Notes: a model not told the origin generated them from the sequence alone. A stretch of DNA of 64,000 nt from Diphasiastrum complanatum (GCA_029204225.1 MU832154.1:1-64000), one strand, 5' to 3'; positions 47,841 through 61,700 are shown, counted from the stretch's first letter. Made by a program: numbers and translations.

Positions 47841-48410
47841 CATCGAAAGAAGTTCAATAAAGGTGGTGTTGCAAGAGCAAAAAACATCCTGGATTAAATC
47901 CACACAGATTTATGCAGGCCTATGAGGACCATGTCCTTAGGTAAAGCCTTCTATTTCATGACCTTTATTGATGATATGTCACGTAAGACGTGGATCTACT
48001 TCTTGAAACAGAAATCGGATGCATTTGACAATTTCAAGAGCTTCAAAGCATTGGTCGAAAATCAGACAGGTAGGAAGATCAAAGTCCTAAGATCAGATAG
48101 TGGAGGTGAGTACAAGTCTAATGACTTCAATGATCTTTGTGATCAATGTGGCATTAAAAGACAATTTATGCAACTCATACTCTTGCTCTCAATGGTGTAG
48201 CTGAGCGCAAGAATCGTACGATTGTGGAAAGTGCCAGATCTATGCTAGTTGAGATGAAACTACCAAAAGATTTCTGGTCAGAAGCATGTAGTATAGCAGT
48301 CTATCTTTAAAATAGAAGTCCTACCATTTCCATACCAAAGATAACACCTGAGGAAGCATTCACGAAGAAGAAGCCAGAGGTCATCCATTTTCACCAGGAA
48401 GTCGCTCACC
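47841..48410 (+). pseudogene. Copia integrase core, C-terminus deleted (family Z)
   Basis: FMTFIDDMSRKTWIYFLKQK and KVLRSDSGGEYKSNDFNDLC give the first two catalytic Asp residues; after a shift NGVAERKNRTIVESARSML holds the catalytic Glu. Shortly after PEVIHF the sequence jumps to the RT linker (TRRSTREKTQPERYE), so the GCxAYVHIPK tail is lost. Stops are also present. Confidence 0.87.
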
Positions 48411-49486
48411 TGACACGAAGATCAACAAGAGAGAAAACACAACCTGAAAGGTATGAAACAAATTATGCTCTCTTATCTAGCATTATTCAAAGCAAAGAAC
48501 CTTCGACTTATGGTGAAGCGAAGGATGATGATATTTGGGTCAAGGCCATGGGAGAGGAGATGGAGTCAATTGCTAAGCACAGCACATGGGACTTAGTAGA
48601 ACCACCAGTTGGCAAGAAACCCATTGGTTGCAAATGGGTATACAGGACTAAGTACCATGCAGATGGAAGTATAGCAAAGCACAAGGCAAGATTGGTGATT
48701 AAAGAGTATGCTCAAAGTAAAGCCATTGACTATGAGGAGACCTTTGCGCCAGTATGTAAGTGGAATACTCTACGACTACTTGTTGCTTTAACTTCACATT
48801 TTGGTTGGCCTTTGCATTAGATGGATGTGAAATCTGTTTTTCTAAATGGTGAGTTAGAAGAAGAGACGTTCATGGATCAACCTGAAGGCTTTGTAGTGAA
48901 GAGACAGGAAAATAAAGTATGTCGCTTGAATAAAGCTCTTTATGGTCTTAAACAGGCACCACATGCGTGGTATAGCAGGATTGATGCCTACTTTCATTCA
49001 AAGGGGATGGTGAGAACACATTCTAATCCAAATCTATATGTCTTATGCTTTGATGGTATGGTTGCTTTGATTGCTCTTTATGTTGATGACTTGATTATTA
49101 CGGGAAATAATCAAGAGATGATAGATACGATCAAGAAAGACTTCATGGAACAATTTGAGATGACATATCTCGACCTAATGCATTATTGCCTTGGAGTAGA
49201 AGTGTGGCAAAAAGGACACGAAGTGGGTTTAACACAAGTGAAGTATGTCAAAGAGTTGCTGCACAGGTTTAGGTTGCAGGATTGCAAACCAGTGAATACT
49301 CCTATTAAAGAGCTTTCTAAGCTTGATGAGTCACAATCATTTGATGCTACACTGTATAGGCAGTTAGTAGGGAGCTTGATTTATCTTACTACGACTAGAC
49401 CAGATATATGCTATGTTATTGGCACTGTAAGGCAGCACCTACAAAAACGCATTGGAAGGCAGCTAAACGCATTTTGCGTTATGTGA
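48411..49486 (+). pseudogene. Copia reverse transcriptase (family Z)
   Basis: STWDLVEPPVGKKPIGCKWV, KARLVIKEYAQSKAIDYEET, MDVKSVFLNGELEEETFMDQ, NKALYGLKQAPHAWYSRID, ALYVDDLIITGNN and VGSLIYLTTTRPDICYVIGT. All catalytic Asp residues (MDVK, YVDD) are present; a TAG at 48818 separates the first two blocks. It passes into RNase H by a frame change at about 49430. Confidence 0.92.
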
Positions 49487-50010
49487 AAGGCACTTCAGAT
49501 TATGGCTTGATTTATAGGAAGCATGATGGTTTACTTGAGTTGTGTGGCTATGTAGATGCCGATTGGGGAGGTGACTATGATGAATGTAGATCCACCACGG
49601 GGTATGTATTCCAGTTTTGTGGTAGTTGCTTTTCCTGGTCTAGTAAGAAGCAAAGTACAATTGCTCTATCCACCACAGAAGGAGAATATAAGGCAATGTG
49701 TAGTGCAGCACAGGGAGCTATATGGTTGAGACAAATCTTGGAAGAAGTTGGCATGAAGCAGAAAAATCCCACGACATTACATAGCGACAGTCAGAGTGGC
49801 ATTCAGCTAGCAAAGAATCCAGTGTTCCATGCGAGAACCAAACACATTGAGATTCAGTATCACTTTATACATGAGAGGCTGCTGAGTTGTGAAATTCATT
49901 ATGTTCATTGTAGCACAGAAGAACAACTAGCTGATATTTTCACTAAGCCACTTGTTGGAGAGAAGTTTGATAGGTTTAGATCAAAGCTTTCTGTACTTAA
50001 AGTTTGTTGA
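49430..50010 (+). CDS. Copia RNase H (family Z)
   Basis: Frame 49408-50010: RILRYVKGTSDYGLIYRKHD, GYVDADWGGDYDECRSTTGY, WSSKKQSTIALSTTEGEYKA, LHSDSQSGIQLAKNPVFHAR and the family end LSVLKVC. The catalytic residues D (YVDADW), E (TEGEY) and D (HSDSQS) are all present. The domain itself looks intact, but the polyprotein that would carry it is broken. Confidence 0.92.
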
Positions 50011-50066
50011 CTTTAAAGCTATGTATATGATTGCATAAAAAGTAGACTCTACTTTAAGGGAGAGAG

Positions 50067-50340
50067 TTAGAATTTAAGTAGAATCATCGTGCTACTGTAC
50101 TGTGGGTCCTATCAGTTGATAAGGATCAGTTGGCCTCGCCACGAGGCAAGTCGACGGGACACACGTCCCGCCAACGGCAACCTGGGTCATGCATGGGTTG
50201 CCTAAGTGAACAACTATATGTACAATGTAATTTCATTTTGAGAAATACAATTGTTATGTGAGATTGCTGTAGAGAGTGTTTTCTGTCTATGTTACTGTGT
50301 AGCATGATCTGTGTTCCTGTTCGAAGCAAATTCTAAGTCC
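50067..50340 (+). repeat. 3' LTR, family Z (274 bp)
   Basis: Preceded by the purine tract AAGGGAGAGAG and matches 41940-42213. Both copies start TTAGAATT rather than the usual TG, so the true start may lie a few bases off. Confidence 0.8.
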
Positions 50341-51258
50341 AAGGCCTCAGTGCTCGTATCGCTCTCTCTTGCCCGCTCTCTTGTGGAAGGCTCTGCTTCG
50401 TTCGCATCCGCAGGTCTAGGTGAGAATCTTCTGATTTCTGGCGGATCATCCAGGAAGTCATCTTTGCCACCAATGTTGGTGTTAGTTTCTAGAAGGTCAG
50501 GGATGGAGTGATCAGGAGAGAGAGGCATAGGAACAACAGGTTTAGGAGGAGCTGGATTTAACAAATTGTACGTCGCACCGGGGGAACTGAACTGCTGTAA
50601 GAACTCATCCCGTCGGGCCTTGTACGTCTCAGCGGGTCCTATAGAAGGTCTCAAAATTCTACTAGTAGGATATTGAGGGGAGGAAGAAGGTGGACGAATA
50701 GGGTAAGTTGGAGTGAATGTTTCAGTGAAATTAAATGTAGAGTAGGAAGAGGGTTTGAAGGTGAGAGGGGAAAGGAAAAAAGCTCTAGAATCAGCCTTAG
50801 TTCTCTAGCCGTCCAAACCCGAACTACCACCCAATTGCTAGGTTTGCCCATCGTCATTGTCCGCTCCATCATCTCTGTCATCATCCCTTGGTTTATTGTC
50901 GGAAATTCCCGATTGGGCCTTGCACACCGTGTTCCAAATCTGGTTCACTTTGTCCAAGACTTGTTGAAGGGCCTTCTCATTTCTTCTAATTGCTTCTGGG
51001 ACTTGAGGACAATCTTCGCCTGTTTAGCCGCAGCATTTTCATAATTTTTCTTTTCGGCTTCTCTTTCTTGAATCAGTCGTACGTACTTCTCCATTCGAAT
51101 GGCTGGAGCTAGTGGAGCTTGAAACTGTATGTCTTCGGACAAGAGGGACATCAACTGTCATTGCACTAGATGATCAATCACGTGATTGGTCGATCTGGGC
51201 CATCTGGCGCTTGAGTTGCTACTGAACTTCTTTCAATTCTACTATCTGCTCGGCCATC
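50341..51258 (-). pseudogene. Coiled-coil, proline-rich gag-like ORF remnant
   Basis: Minus strand from ATG 51258: MAEQIVELKEVQ, stop, QLKRQMAQIDQSRD; then a helical, charged stretch (RMEKYVRLIQEREAEKKNYE, KQAKIVLKSQKQLEE), a shifted frame RRNEKALQQVLDKVNQIWNT, an Asp-rich segment, then RPSIGPAETYKARRDEFLQQ and an acidic Pro-rich part. Heptad-like helices followed by Pro-rich sequence suit the N-terminal part of a plant gypsy Gag ORF, but no capsid motif follows because the family Z LTR abuts at 50340. Confidence 0.45.
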
Positions 51259-51261
51259 ACG

Positions 51262-52205
51262 AATTTTATTTGATCCATATAGATCTCTTCTTCTAGATAG
51301 CCATTTAGAAATGCAATAGAAACATCTAGTTGAAGAATTTGCCAATTGAAAAAACAAGCAAGAGAAATTATAATTCTAATTGATACCATCTTTGCAACTG
51401 GGGCAAAGGTCTCCTCATAATCAAGTCCATATACTTGAGCAAATCCTTTAGCACAAAGCCTAGCCTTGTACTTGTTGATTGTGCCATCTTGATTATACTT
51501 GACTCGAAAAACCCATTTGCAACCAATGGTATGCTTGTTGGATGGAAGATCCACAAGCTCCCATGTATTATTGGCCATCAAAGCATCATATTCTTCCTTC
51601 ATGGCAAGGTACCATTCTTTTGAGTTGATAGCATCATATACATCCTTCGGCTCCTCATGAGAAATAAAATAGGCACAATTAGTGGAGTTGATTTCCACTT
51701 GCTTTCCTCTATCTTCATAGGTAAGCCTTCTAGGCTCGGATCTTTCTCTTTGAGATCTCCTTGGTGAAAAAATTCGAGGTGACTCCTCCTCAAATCTCGG
51801 CCCCATCTCTCCATGATAATCTTCAAGGGTGATGATTGGAGTATCTTTGTGAGAATCTTTGAACTCGGCCTTCTCAAGAATGTATTTTTGATCTTCATGG
51901 AATATCACATCTCTACTCTCAATTGTAGTTGAGGTAGAGGGAACATAGATCCTGTAAGCTGTCTGGTTGGATGCATATCCAACCATAATCCCTTTAACAG
52001 AATTAGGATCATCTCTTTTCCTTGTTTCCAAGGGCATATTAACAAAGCAAGTACAACCAAAAACTCTAAGGTGATCTACCTTAGGTTTTTTTTTAAACAA
52101 GACTTCAAAAGGTGTTTTTCCAACAAGAGCATTGTGAGGTAATCTATTGCACAAATAGTTTGCACAATTTATAGCTTCACCCCAATATTCAATAGGCAAA
52201 GAAGC
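51262..52205 (-). pseudogene. Copia integrase tail and RT start
   Basis: From about 52205: ASLPIEYWGEAINCANYLCN, HLRVFGCTCFVNMPLETRKR, IESRDVIFHEDQKY, then NNTWELVDLPSNKHTIGCKW, KARLCAKGFAQVYGLDYEET and LQLDVSIAFLNGYLEEEIYM. Open for about 310 codons with no stop, so this is the least damaged piece of its kind here. It ends at IYMDQ, where the coiled-coil ORF sequence begins, and the integrase core is missing upstream. Confidence 0.9.
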
Positions 52206-53214
52206 TGCTTTGTTCTACAAAAATAAATCGGAAGTAGAACTTGAGGCATATCTTAGTAATTGTAACCTAGAACTACAGAATGAAAAACAAATGCAATAGT
52301 ACTGGAACATTCCATGGGAAGAACTTTTGTACTTTAAAAGTGGCCAAAGAGTTATAACAATTGTCAAAGGATTCAGAATGAATGACACTTACGAAGAATC
52401 ACAATCTTCATTTTTTAAGGACAATGTCATGTCGCACATGTAATTAGCCCATGTGCTCAATAACATAGTGCCAAAACTAGAGTATGTTAGTTTTACAATG
52501 TGGTTAATAAGAGGGCATAAGTACCTGCGCTATAGGGATTCCAAGTTAAAATATCAGTTTATATCAAGGTCGACTCTGAATGGATATTGTTGACCTCCCA
52601 TACCCTACAACAACAGTGCTGAACACATTACAACCACACCTTGTCTCACATGACTAGTTTAGGCTCTATGATTTGTCTGCCAATTAGATCATCAAGGATC
52701 TAGCCACTATTATTTATATACACGTGAATTCTCTCGGCACCTATGCACGAGAGAGAAGCTATTTAGAGTCTGGCGCAGAGTCAACGAGAGCTCACTAGAT
52801 ATCTATAAACTCTCGGATACTTTATCCTAGCAACTGATAATTGTCACAACAACTTCTTACACTGAGCTTTGCATAGGCAAACTTGATCCTTTGCCAACAT
52901 ACCCTTATGACAATCTAGCTGATATTATTGAGCAACCAGGACATAACCCGCAAGATGACTATGATGATGAAGTGGAACAGAAATTGCACAAGTGTGCTAG
53001 ATATTGTTAGTAGAGATAAATCTTCCATCACTTTCAGCCATACTTCTGGGGGCTTGGATAACCCCTGTTGGCGGAAAGAGTATGAGGTGGTTGAGAGAGC
53101 CCACAAGATTGGAAGCGGCATTTCCTCAGCCACTCACATAAAGGCATTGTGGGCCCTTCCCCTTTTGGGGCTTTCTATTCTAGCAAGACCAATCCCCTGT
53201 CAGGAAGAAACCCT
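52206..53214. other. Unrecognised, possible decayed coding sequence
   Basis: Plus strand 52208-52440 reads, with one stop, YWNIPWEELLYFKSGQRVIT and then FRMNDTYEESQSSFFKDNVM; it could be an old exon. Around 52850-52990 a frame reads GKLDPLPTYPYDNLADIIEQ. I cannot name either. Confidence 0.3.
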
Positions 53215-54160
53215 AACATCATTCAATAGTTTCTACAATTCTTTCTTGATTAGCACAGTATAATGTGGGTTGCAACGATAAAATCGACTCACTTTTGGTA
53301 TTGCACCTGGTTTCCATGGGATTGTGTGTTGTACTAATGAAGTAGGAATGCTTTTGAGATCTTTGTAAGACCAAGAAAAACAATTTTTGAATTTTACCAT
53401 CAATTTTCACAACTTAGAGAATTGGATGGAAGATAAATGTGCTCTCACATGTATTATCTTCTCATCTTCTCTTGGCTTAAGCTAAATTCCATGGTTGTGT
53501 TCAAGCTTGTCCATCAAATACTTCCCATGTTTCTAGATTACTTCTTGAGGTTCGCTTTGGGCTTTTGGTAACAAGATTACCACATCATTCAAAGTGTAGC
53601 TTTTGAATTATTCAGGCACACGAGGTTGTGATTCTTGTTCCTTTTCTTACTCTAGCGAGTTGATCTTAGTTTTGCTCTTGGAAGTTAATTTCTTGGCCAT
53701 TGAGGATTTCTCCTTTATTGATATGTGACTCAAAGAATCATCTTTAACTGGATTCAGCTTTTTTTTACCTCTATTCAACTTCTATGTTTTGAGAAACATG
53801 GTCACTGATCTCAGGATCTGCCTTCGTAATTGCCTCATTTGGGTGATTACTCCATTTGAGAACTTTATTGTAATATTGCTTCATTTGTTTATTTGTCATA
53901 GTTGTTTTAGGTTTACCATCTTTCAAAATAACTGCTTGCGGTGGCTTTGGTGGAGGTTGATCAAAAATTTGACGTACTTAGTCAACTCATCCTCCGCACT
54001 ATAAAATAAAGCATGACTAATTGATATGAGTTCATCTTCTATTGGATCCGAATTGGATTAGTTGAAATCCAAGCCACATTCATTATATTTATTCCATAAC
54101 TGATTGGCATATCAACTATTTTTTAAAGTTTGCTAAGTTGAGTTTGACCCCTAGCTCAAG
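53215..54160 (-). pseudogene. Ty3/gypsy Pol remnant, diverged copy
   Basis: Minus strand gives DPIEDELISISHALFYSAED, SYTLNDVVILLPKAQSEPQE, CFSWSYKDLKSIPTSLVQHT and PGAIPKVSRFYRCNPHYTVL, each matching a block of the 45028-46000 element. Heavily broken. It stops just after LIKKEL, almost where the other copy stops. Confidence 0.85.
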
Positions 54161-54990
54161 TGGCATTCCAACTGGAGGTGAATTCGAAATAAATATCACT
54201 TTTACTCGTTATCTGCATAGACATCTATGAAGCAAAAATAGATTGTTTCGAGTATGACACCGCAACAACAAAAATTACTTCGAGGACTATATTGGGGGCT
54301 CGCAGATGTCACCTCTATCAATTACATAGAATTGAGCGCATCAAACATAGATTCCCTAACAAGGTATTCGCATGAATGTCTAACCCTAATCATGGCTTGT
54401 AGGGGAGGATCCATGCAAAGAAATCAAAATACAATTTGACAAACCGTCAAAGGCAATCTCGAAACATGCTTCAATGTCAATCAACAATTGTTCACACTAA
54501 ATCTTTGAGCTCAAGGAGATCCTCCTCAACAGCAACACATACATTCTTTTTTGTAGATGACCAATATTTATGTCAATCTTCTTGATTAGTAAAATTAAAA
54601 TGAATACTGAATGAACCGTAGAAGCATCAATAGGACTAGCATATATTTCAATCAAAGATATAGAAAGTAGATATGCCGATCAACTTTGATGAAAAAATAT
54701 GAGTCTTCGACTTCATCAACTGAAAAAGAGAATGTTGTTAATTTGTCAAATTCCAAATTGAGAGGCAATGGTGAAAATTCTTTGAAAATTGTGCTGAAAA
54801 AAATACACGTATTTTTATGAAGTTTGGATCCTCTAGAATCATGTGTTGTCCCATATGTTTTACTTTTTAATATTATAGTTCTATGAAGTCTGTAAAAAAA
54901 ACTGTCTTGCTCTAATGCTAAAATACATTTTTCTGTACAATTTTTTTGAACAATCCAGTAGGGACTCACAGGCTGGTCGCACCATTTGGG
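54161..54990. other. No gene recognised
   Basis: Short frames only (54254-54439 plus; 54652-55002 minus), without family motifs. Confidence 0.4.
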
Positions 54991-55354
54991 CCCAATTCTC
55001 AAACTACTTGATTGTTCCCAAAAAGTTCTATTAGGGTCCTCTGGGGTCGTACAAATAGATTAGTTAGCATTGAAATAATTCATTTTGCTTCAGCTCTCGA
55101 GTCCATCATAGACAAAGTATAGCCGATGGGTAAGTGCCCCTCGGCTAAAATGCCTCACATAAGCTCACACAGGCCCAATTTTTAAACTACTTGATGTTCT
55201 ATTAGGGTCCTCTAGAGTAGTACAGATATAGCAGTTAGCACTGAGATAGTAAATCATTTTGCTTCAACTCTGGAGTTCATTGTAAATATGACCTAGCTAC
55301 AAAATATAGCTGTTAGCAAATGCACCACTAACATGAATCACATAAGCTCACATA
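54991..55354. repeat. Diverged tandem duplication, unit about 183 bp
   Basis: Unit 1 (54991-55173) and unit 2 (55174-about 55354) both start CCCAATT, contain TTCTATTAGGGTCCTCT and CATTTTGCTTCA, and end CACATAAGCTCACA. Located just beyond the catalase 3' end. Confidence 0.8.
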
Positions 55355-55376
55355 GATCATGCGTGATGCCACATTT

Positions 55377-55382
55377 TTTATT
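55377..55382 (-). terminator. Candidate catalase poly(A) signal
   Basis: AATAAA on the minus strand, 355 nt after the catalase stop codon. Position is plausible for a plant 3' UTR but not proven. Confidence 0.35.
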
Positions 55383-55736
55383 TGTGTTCAAAACTTCCTT
55401 GAGGTCAGGTCTTTAACTCGTATCAGCCAAATAAAGGGCTATCCAAGAAAAGAAAAGATAAACATTAGTTCTTCTCCACCAGGCTATAATAGAAACATAC
55501 ATCGAGTATCTTCACTAGAACCAAATTCATGAATCCCATCATTTCCAACTCTAAGTATACTACAGTTAGACAACAATAACGATGAAAGGAACCTTGTACT
55601 GGAACGCTTACCAACAGTCTAAAAGCCTGACACCTACATAACTAATCAAGATGAGGTACAAAACCTTAGCTTTGAAATTCCAAAAGCTAGATGCTCATTC
55701 TCTAGTAGGTAACTAGCTACAGTTTGTAAAGATGGA

Positions 55737-58700
55737 TCAAATGTTTGCTTTCAGGTTCAAACGAGCAGCCAAATTTTGACCCAACATCTTGTCACACTGC
55801 AAAATTACCATAAAGCAACAGTTAGATCAATCAAGACATAAGCATTGCCCTTTTGTAGACATTAACCATTTCCTTCATCCGCTTTGGTTTACGTATGACT
55901 CAAAGCTTTAGTTCCAGGCTTCCAGCGATACAAAAATGAAGTATTTACTGCTCTTCGCTCAACATTACACAAAAATGAGGACCCTTTGAAAAGTCAATTT
56001 CTTGATGAGCAACAAACCTGTACGCTCTACTGATAGCTCAATGTCTTGAATCTATGAGTAATGTAGCAAAATGAAAATCATAAAAAAGTAAAGATGAACC
56101 AACCTGAGTCCAATAAGAAAGCCAGATGCTGCGAATCTCATGAGTGACCCTTGGATCCGAAAGGGCTTCATACCACCTGTTTATATAGCGTTCTTGTCTA
56201 CACATAACAGTCGAAATTAATATGGAGAAAAAAAAAGCTTAGTTCAAAGAACTACACTATAATCAAAACAAGTAACAATCATTTTAGATTCAGTGCACTA
56301 TCAAGCTTGTTGCTAATGTATGTCTTAATTTACCAAGAATAAGTTTCACTAGCACCTGCAAATTGGGAGTAACTAGTCTGACAAAAACAGAAACAACAAC
56401 AAAAACTGAACTAGTTACAAAAGCGTTTTACCTATCTGGAGCCCAGGATCTGAATCTCGCACCTGGCTGTGCGAAGTTATTCTCCTTCTCAATTATTACC
56501 TACACCAGAGTAGAATTGTGAGCATAGCTACATAAGCCAGACCACTAATTAATCAGCAGAATGATTACCTGAGCAGCTCTGGGATAGTCAGGCTTCAGCC
56601 ATGTTCAAACTCCACCAAAGAAAAATCAAGGATACTCAAACTTCTGGCAATGACAGGTGATTACCTTTTCACGTTGACCAGTAATTACATGAGAAGGAAC
56701 AGGAACTCTCTCTGAATGACGGACGGGATCAAAACGTGAGGGAAAGTAATTGACCTGAAAAATGATCAACCCAAAACAACTTCAAGGCTACTTTACCCCT
56801 CATGACTTCATGGTCAAGAATCACATTTCAAAGAGTTCAAACAAGCTAAATTGAGGCTATGCAGATACGGCACAGCTGTCAGTTCAAAATGAGTCAAGCA
56901 TAAAATTTCAATATAAATTTGACAATTATGCAGATAACATATCTGCCCAGCAAAGAACGTGAGCAGACCTCTTCATCCCTGTGGATAAAATTCATAAAGC
57001 CCTCATGGTGGTTATTGTGATGAGCACATTTTGGAGCATTCACAGGAAGTAGTAGATAATTTGGCCCCAATCTGTGCCTTTGAGTATCTGCATATGAGAA
57101 AATACGAGTCTGTAGAAGCTTATCGTCAGTGTAGTAGACCCCAGGAACAACAAGAGCAGGGCAAAAAGCTAATTGTTCATTCTCAGCAAAGAAGTTATCA
57201 ATGTTTTTGTTGAGCACCAGACGTCCAACTGGTTGTAGTGGAAACAGCTCTTCAGGCCAGATCTTTGTGACATCTAACGGGTCAAAATCATACAAGTGCT
57301 CATTTGCAGGATCTAGAGTTTGAATGCAGAGCTTCCATTCAGGATAATTGCCCTCAGCTATGGAGTCATATAAATCTTTGGTAGCATGGCTATGGTTGGA
57401 GCCACCAACAATGACTGCTTCCTCATCTAACAGAGTTTTGACACCACAAGTTGGAATCCAGTGGAACTTGACGTATGTGCTTTTTCCTACTTTGTTAACA
57501 AGAGTGAAAGCATGCACACCAAATCCCTCCATATGGCGGTAGTTCAGTGGGATACCCACGTCATCAAAGAGGAAAGTAAACATATGGCAACTTTCAGGAT
57601 GATGAGAGAAGAAGTCAAGTATTCTCCATGCTTCTTGAATATGCGATTTTGGATTGGGCTTCAACGCATGAACCATATCTGGAAATTTCATGCCATCTCG
57701 AACAAAGAAGACAGGAAAGTTGTTGCCAACCAAGTCAAAGTTGCCCTGCAAAAACCAAACTGCAGGTTTTCAATAAAGGATAGACATAAAAGAACTACTT
57801 GAAGTATGTGGCCAACAACACTGTGAACCCCTATCCTAGTCACACTGATGTTTTTTGTGCACTTCTGCAGCAGATTTTGAGTAGATCAGGTACCTCTCGA
57901 GTATAAAACTTGACAGCAAATCCACGAGGATCCCTAAGTGTTTCTGGGCTGCCACGTTCGTGGATGACAGTTGAAAATCTAAGAATGATAGGTGTCTGCA
58001 CACCAGGTGCACGCAGAAAATCTGCACATGTCAGGTGGGATATATCATGAGTTACTTCAAAAAACCCCTTTGCACTGGCTCCTCTTGCATGCACAACCCT
58101 TTCTGGGATGCGTTCCCTGTCAAACTGTGCAAGTTTCTCCACCAAGTGATAATCCTCCAGCAAGATGGGACCTGAAACGCCATCACAATTCATGTCATTT
58201 CTTGTTTAAGAAGCATCGTAAAAAATCTGTTCGTAGGTGTGCACATGGCCACATGAGAAAAAATATCAATTTGCACAAAATCCCAAGCATAGTCACTTTC
58301 AAATTACACTGACTCATGCAATGGAATCATCAGAGACAAAAAACTTAAAACATAGTCTATTACTAATCCCAGTCATTTCATTGCAATAAAATATTAGCAA
58401 ACCCATCCTGGCAGAAATCTTCCAATTCAAACTGATAATATTGTCATAATGACCTCTAGAATATTGAAAGCCGCATAGGCTTCATGTCATGAACAATATC
58501 TACAAGAAATGCATAAGGGCAATCACGGCTTCAGTGGATAATAACTAGAACAAGCAGCATGCCTGATGCTACATCTGACAAGCAACGATCCTAAAGTCTA
58601 AGGGAATCACGTGAAACCCCCCCCCACCCCCCCACCCTCATTCATTTGATGCTGGTTGCTTCTGTCTATGTTAAAATTCTTGTTGAAATATGACTGTGTG

Positions 58701-61700
58701 CACGCGCAAGTCACGTTTTTTGTTTTTCTTTCTCTGTAATCTTGATCTGTATCAGCTAAAATCTTACGTGATTGGACAGTAATCACATATAGGGATCGTC
58801 ATTATTTACTGTAGTATTCAGCCCTGATTTTTCTCCTGACAATCTCATTGGTCATAATTCTAATGTCGTAAAAATATGGAGCCCTCTTGGATAAAATCTG
58901 AGAATTTCTGTCCAATTGTTCCTTCTGGAAGATTCTTGCAGTCACATTTTAGGCTTGATAATGTTCACTTCTCTGCATATCATGGGAATGATGGCTTGTC
59001 CTTTTGTCTCACTGCTAAAGTGGCTCAACAAAAAGACTTGCCAGTGATATGCCTCAAAATGAACATTATCTAGTTCATAAGACTCTGTCTCTCACATATT
59101 TTAGGAGTTACTACAATTTTCAGGCACACTACATATGAGGAGCATTGAGGACAAATTCTTTCTGGATAAGATTGTGTATCAATGTTCTGTGCATAAAATC
59201 CTCTCTAAGAGCTGGTTTGACTTAGTAAAACAATAGAACTTTATGAACTTTTGAACATGTAAAGGTCCATGTGCACAGCTCACACATAGTTTACAGCAAC
59301 AACCAGATACCTAGAAAAACATGTACTTCTAGGTGCTATTCCTTCTCACATTAAGTTTTAGAAGAGAGACATAGACTACTAAATAGGGCTGGCTTTCAGT
59401 GGATAAACAACTAAACGAAACCAAGCACTATTCAAAACAAGGAAAATCTGTACAATCAAATAGCTTCAAAATGCTTGTTAGAGTAAAATAAGAGGAATTA
59501 TAGAACAGATAGCTGTGACATCTAAGAAGAAATGATTCGTACCTCTAGAGCCGACAGTGAGGGACGCATTGTTATTCCACACAGGTGCTCCAGAATTGGT
59601 TGTGAAGAAGGGTGAGTTGTAGGCACTTGATGGCCGAAACTGCCAGTACAACAAACAATTTCAATGATAATCAGGGCATTTTCCTTAGAAAGCAAGATTG
59701 CAGATTGTCTACAAATGAGTATAAGTCTAACTAGGATAGAGATGACAGCATTGGTCAAAAAACCCACTCAAATGTTATAGGCAGAAAGAAACATTGATCC
59801 CCATAACCAACTACATTTGGATGAAAACACTTCAAAACAACCTCATTGAATCTAGCTTATGAATAATACAAAGAATGATCTGACCACTTAATTACAATGC
59901 ATTTGCTCAATAGCTTTGAAATTCCTAATGTATCTGTTAAAGCATGAATATCAAACACTGAAAAGCTTGACACAGGCAACGTCAAATCCAAGCCAAGGTT
60001 GCTTCTATGGATGCTTGACCATTCTGCAGTAATCCTGTTGCATGCTCAAGCATATAGAAAATGCCAAAAGAATTGAGACTACAAAGCTCAACACTCTCAT
60101 CCCTGCTTGACAATGGCTTTCAGATGGAGTTGAAACATTAATCTCAAGATTATCTGGGATCAGCCCTCTACAATGTACTCGACCCCACCTTGAGGTATAT
60201 CAATGTTATGTCTAGGATAATATCCAGCATAACAGAGGAGATTTGCAGTCTTAAGATTATCCAGGATAAATCCTCTGTTATGTGCTGCACCATCACGAAA
60301 TATATTTAGTCACACCCAAGCAACCAACGTGGAAATCCCCCAAAAAGACTGGTTCCTGGAATAGTTGCAAAAATACTAGTACAAATACAAATCTGTGCAG
60401 CGGCCTTTTGGGTATTATGGATGTGGAACGGAAGTACACCTACTAGTTGAGTTGACTAGAGATTGTCTTGCATGTTGCATCACAGAAAACCTAGAAAACT
60501 ATAATTAAATCGGTGAAGCACAACACCACACCTACAAGTTCATATTTTGAACTGACATAAGCTTATTTCCAAAAGCTATAGGCTATAAAATCAGGAATCA
60601 GAAATAATACTAGAAGGTAGTATGTAATTTTATAAAACAGTATAATGTTGTCATGTACAGGTACAACAAACTTTCACATGCTTCAAACACTCGTTCAGAA
60701 GTGGTGCCGTATGGGTACAGTAAACTTTGGCATTCTGCAAATACTTACGCAGAAGATATCATTTTGTGGCTTACATATTTTGGAAGGTGCCGATTCTACC
60801 CGGTAAGGATTTCCAAAAAAATTTTAGGCAAGGCCCAGAGGGGCCGAGCCTAAGAAATTTTGAAAAGCCGAACCGGGCAGAATGTCCTCTGCCCGGCACA
60901 TTCCATTGCATAATGGGTACCTTACTTTTTTCACATGTACATTATGAAGCATAATAAGCAATTTGACTTTGACTGACCACTCTGGACGTGCCACGTGGCA
61001 GCTGTACGGATGCGCAGGGCAAAAAGCGGAGCACCTCCGTTTGGAAAAAAGTACATATATATTCTGCTTTTTAATCTGTTCAAAAAATGGGCATAATAGT
61101 CACAAGGTATCCATTACGGGTACATGGCTTTTTAATCTATTCAAAAAATGGGCATAATAGTCACAAGGTATCCATTACGGGTACATGGCAAACTTGTGGC
61201 AAATTTCAAATGCTCATGTGGAAGTTGTGACATACAACTACCAGCAAACCTTGGCATACTTCATATAATTGTGTAAAAGAAAGGTGTGTAAGAAAGTAAG
61301 CATGACGATATCGTTACTCAAGGGACACGCGCATTTTTTAGTAACTCAATTAGATGCAAGCCTATTCTGATTCCTCCATATGCTTAAGTACGATAAAGTC
61401 CTGCCCCAAGGAACTTTTTGGGTTTGAGAAGCCTTGCTCAAGGGAAACATCCGAGAGCAAGGCTCTGAAAACCTGTAAAGTCTCCTCCAGGTAGGAATTT
61501 CTTGTATTATGGAAGGTGTCAGGCACAAGACATTCTGCCAATAAGGATTTCCAAAATTTTTAGCTGAGGATCGTAAGGGCCGAGCCTAAAAATTTTGGAA
61601 AGCCGAACCGGACACCTGCCATTGTGTAATGGGTACCTATGGTTTTTTTTACATGAATTTTATGAAACATAATGAGCACTTAAATTTGGGTGACACCCCC

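Larger units (their letters stand above)
46402..50340 (+). mobile_element. Degenerate copia element, family Z
   Basis: Gag, zinc knuckle, protease, integrase, RT, RNase H and a 3' LTR in copia order, with at least four frame breaks and a deletion in the integrase C-terminus. The 5' LTR and primer site are missing. Confidence 0.9.
60782..61187. repeat. Fold-back repeat unit 1 in catalase intron 1
   Basis: Starts with an imperfect fold-back (60782-60904): GGAAGGTGCCG pairs with CGGCACATTCC, and GGATTTCCAAAA...TTTTAGGC pairs with GAGCCTAAGAAATTTTGAAA. About 280 bp of further sequence follows, ending CATTACGGGTACATGG. A diverged second unit is at 61510-61925. Confidence 0.8.

Noticed and set aside
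56570-56625. Possible extra catalase exon (coding-looking stretch in intron 5)
   Set aside because: Contains an in-frame stop, is absent from the catalase family, and direct joining of the neighbouring exons restores the 492-residue protein.
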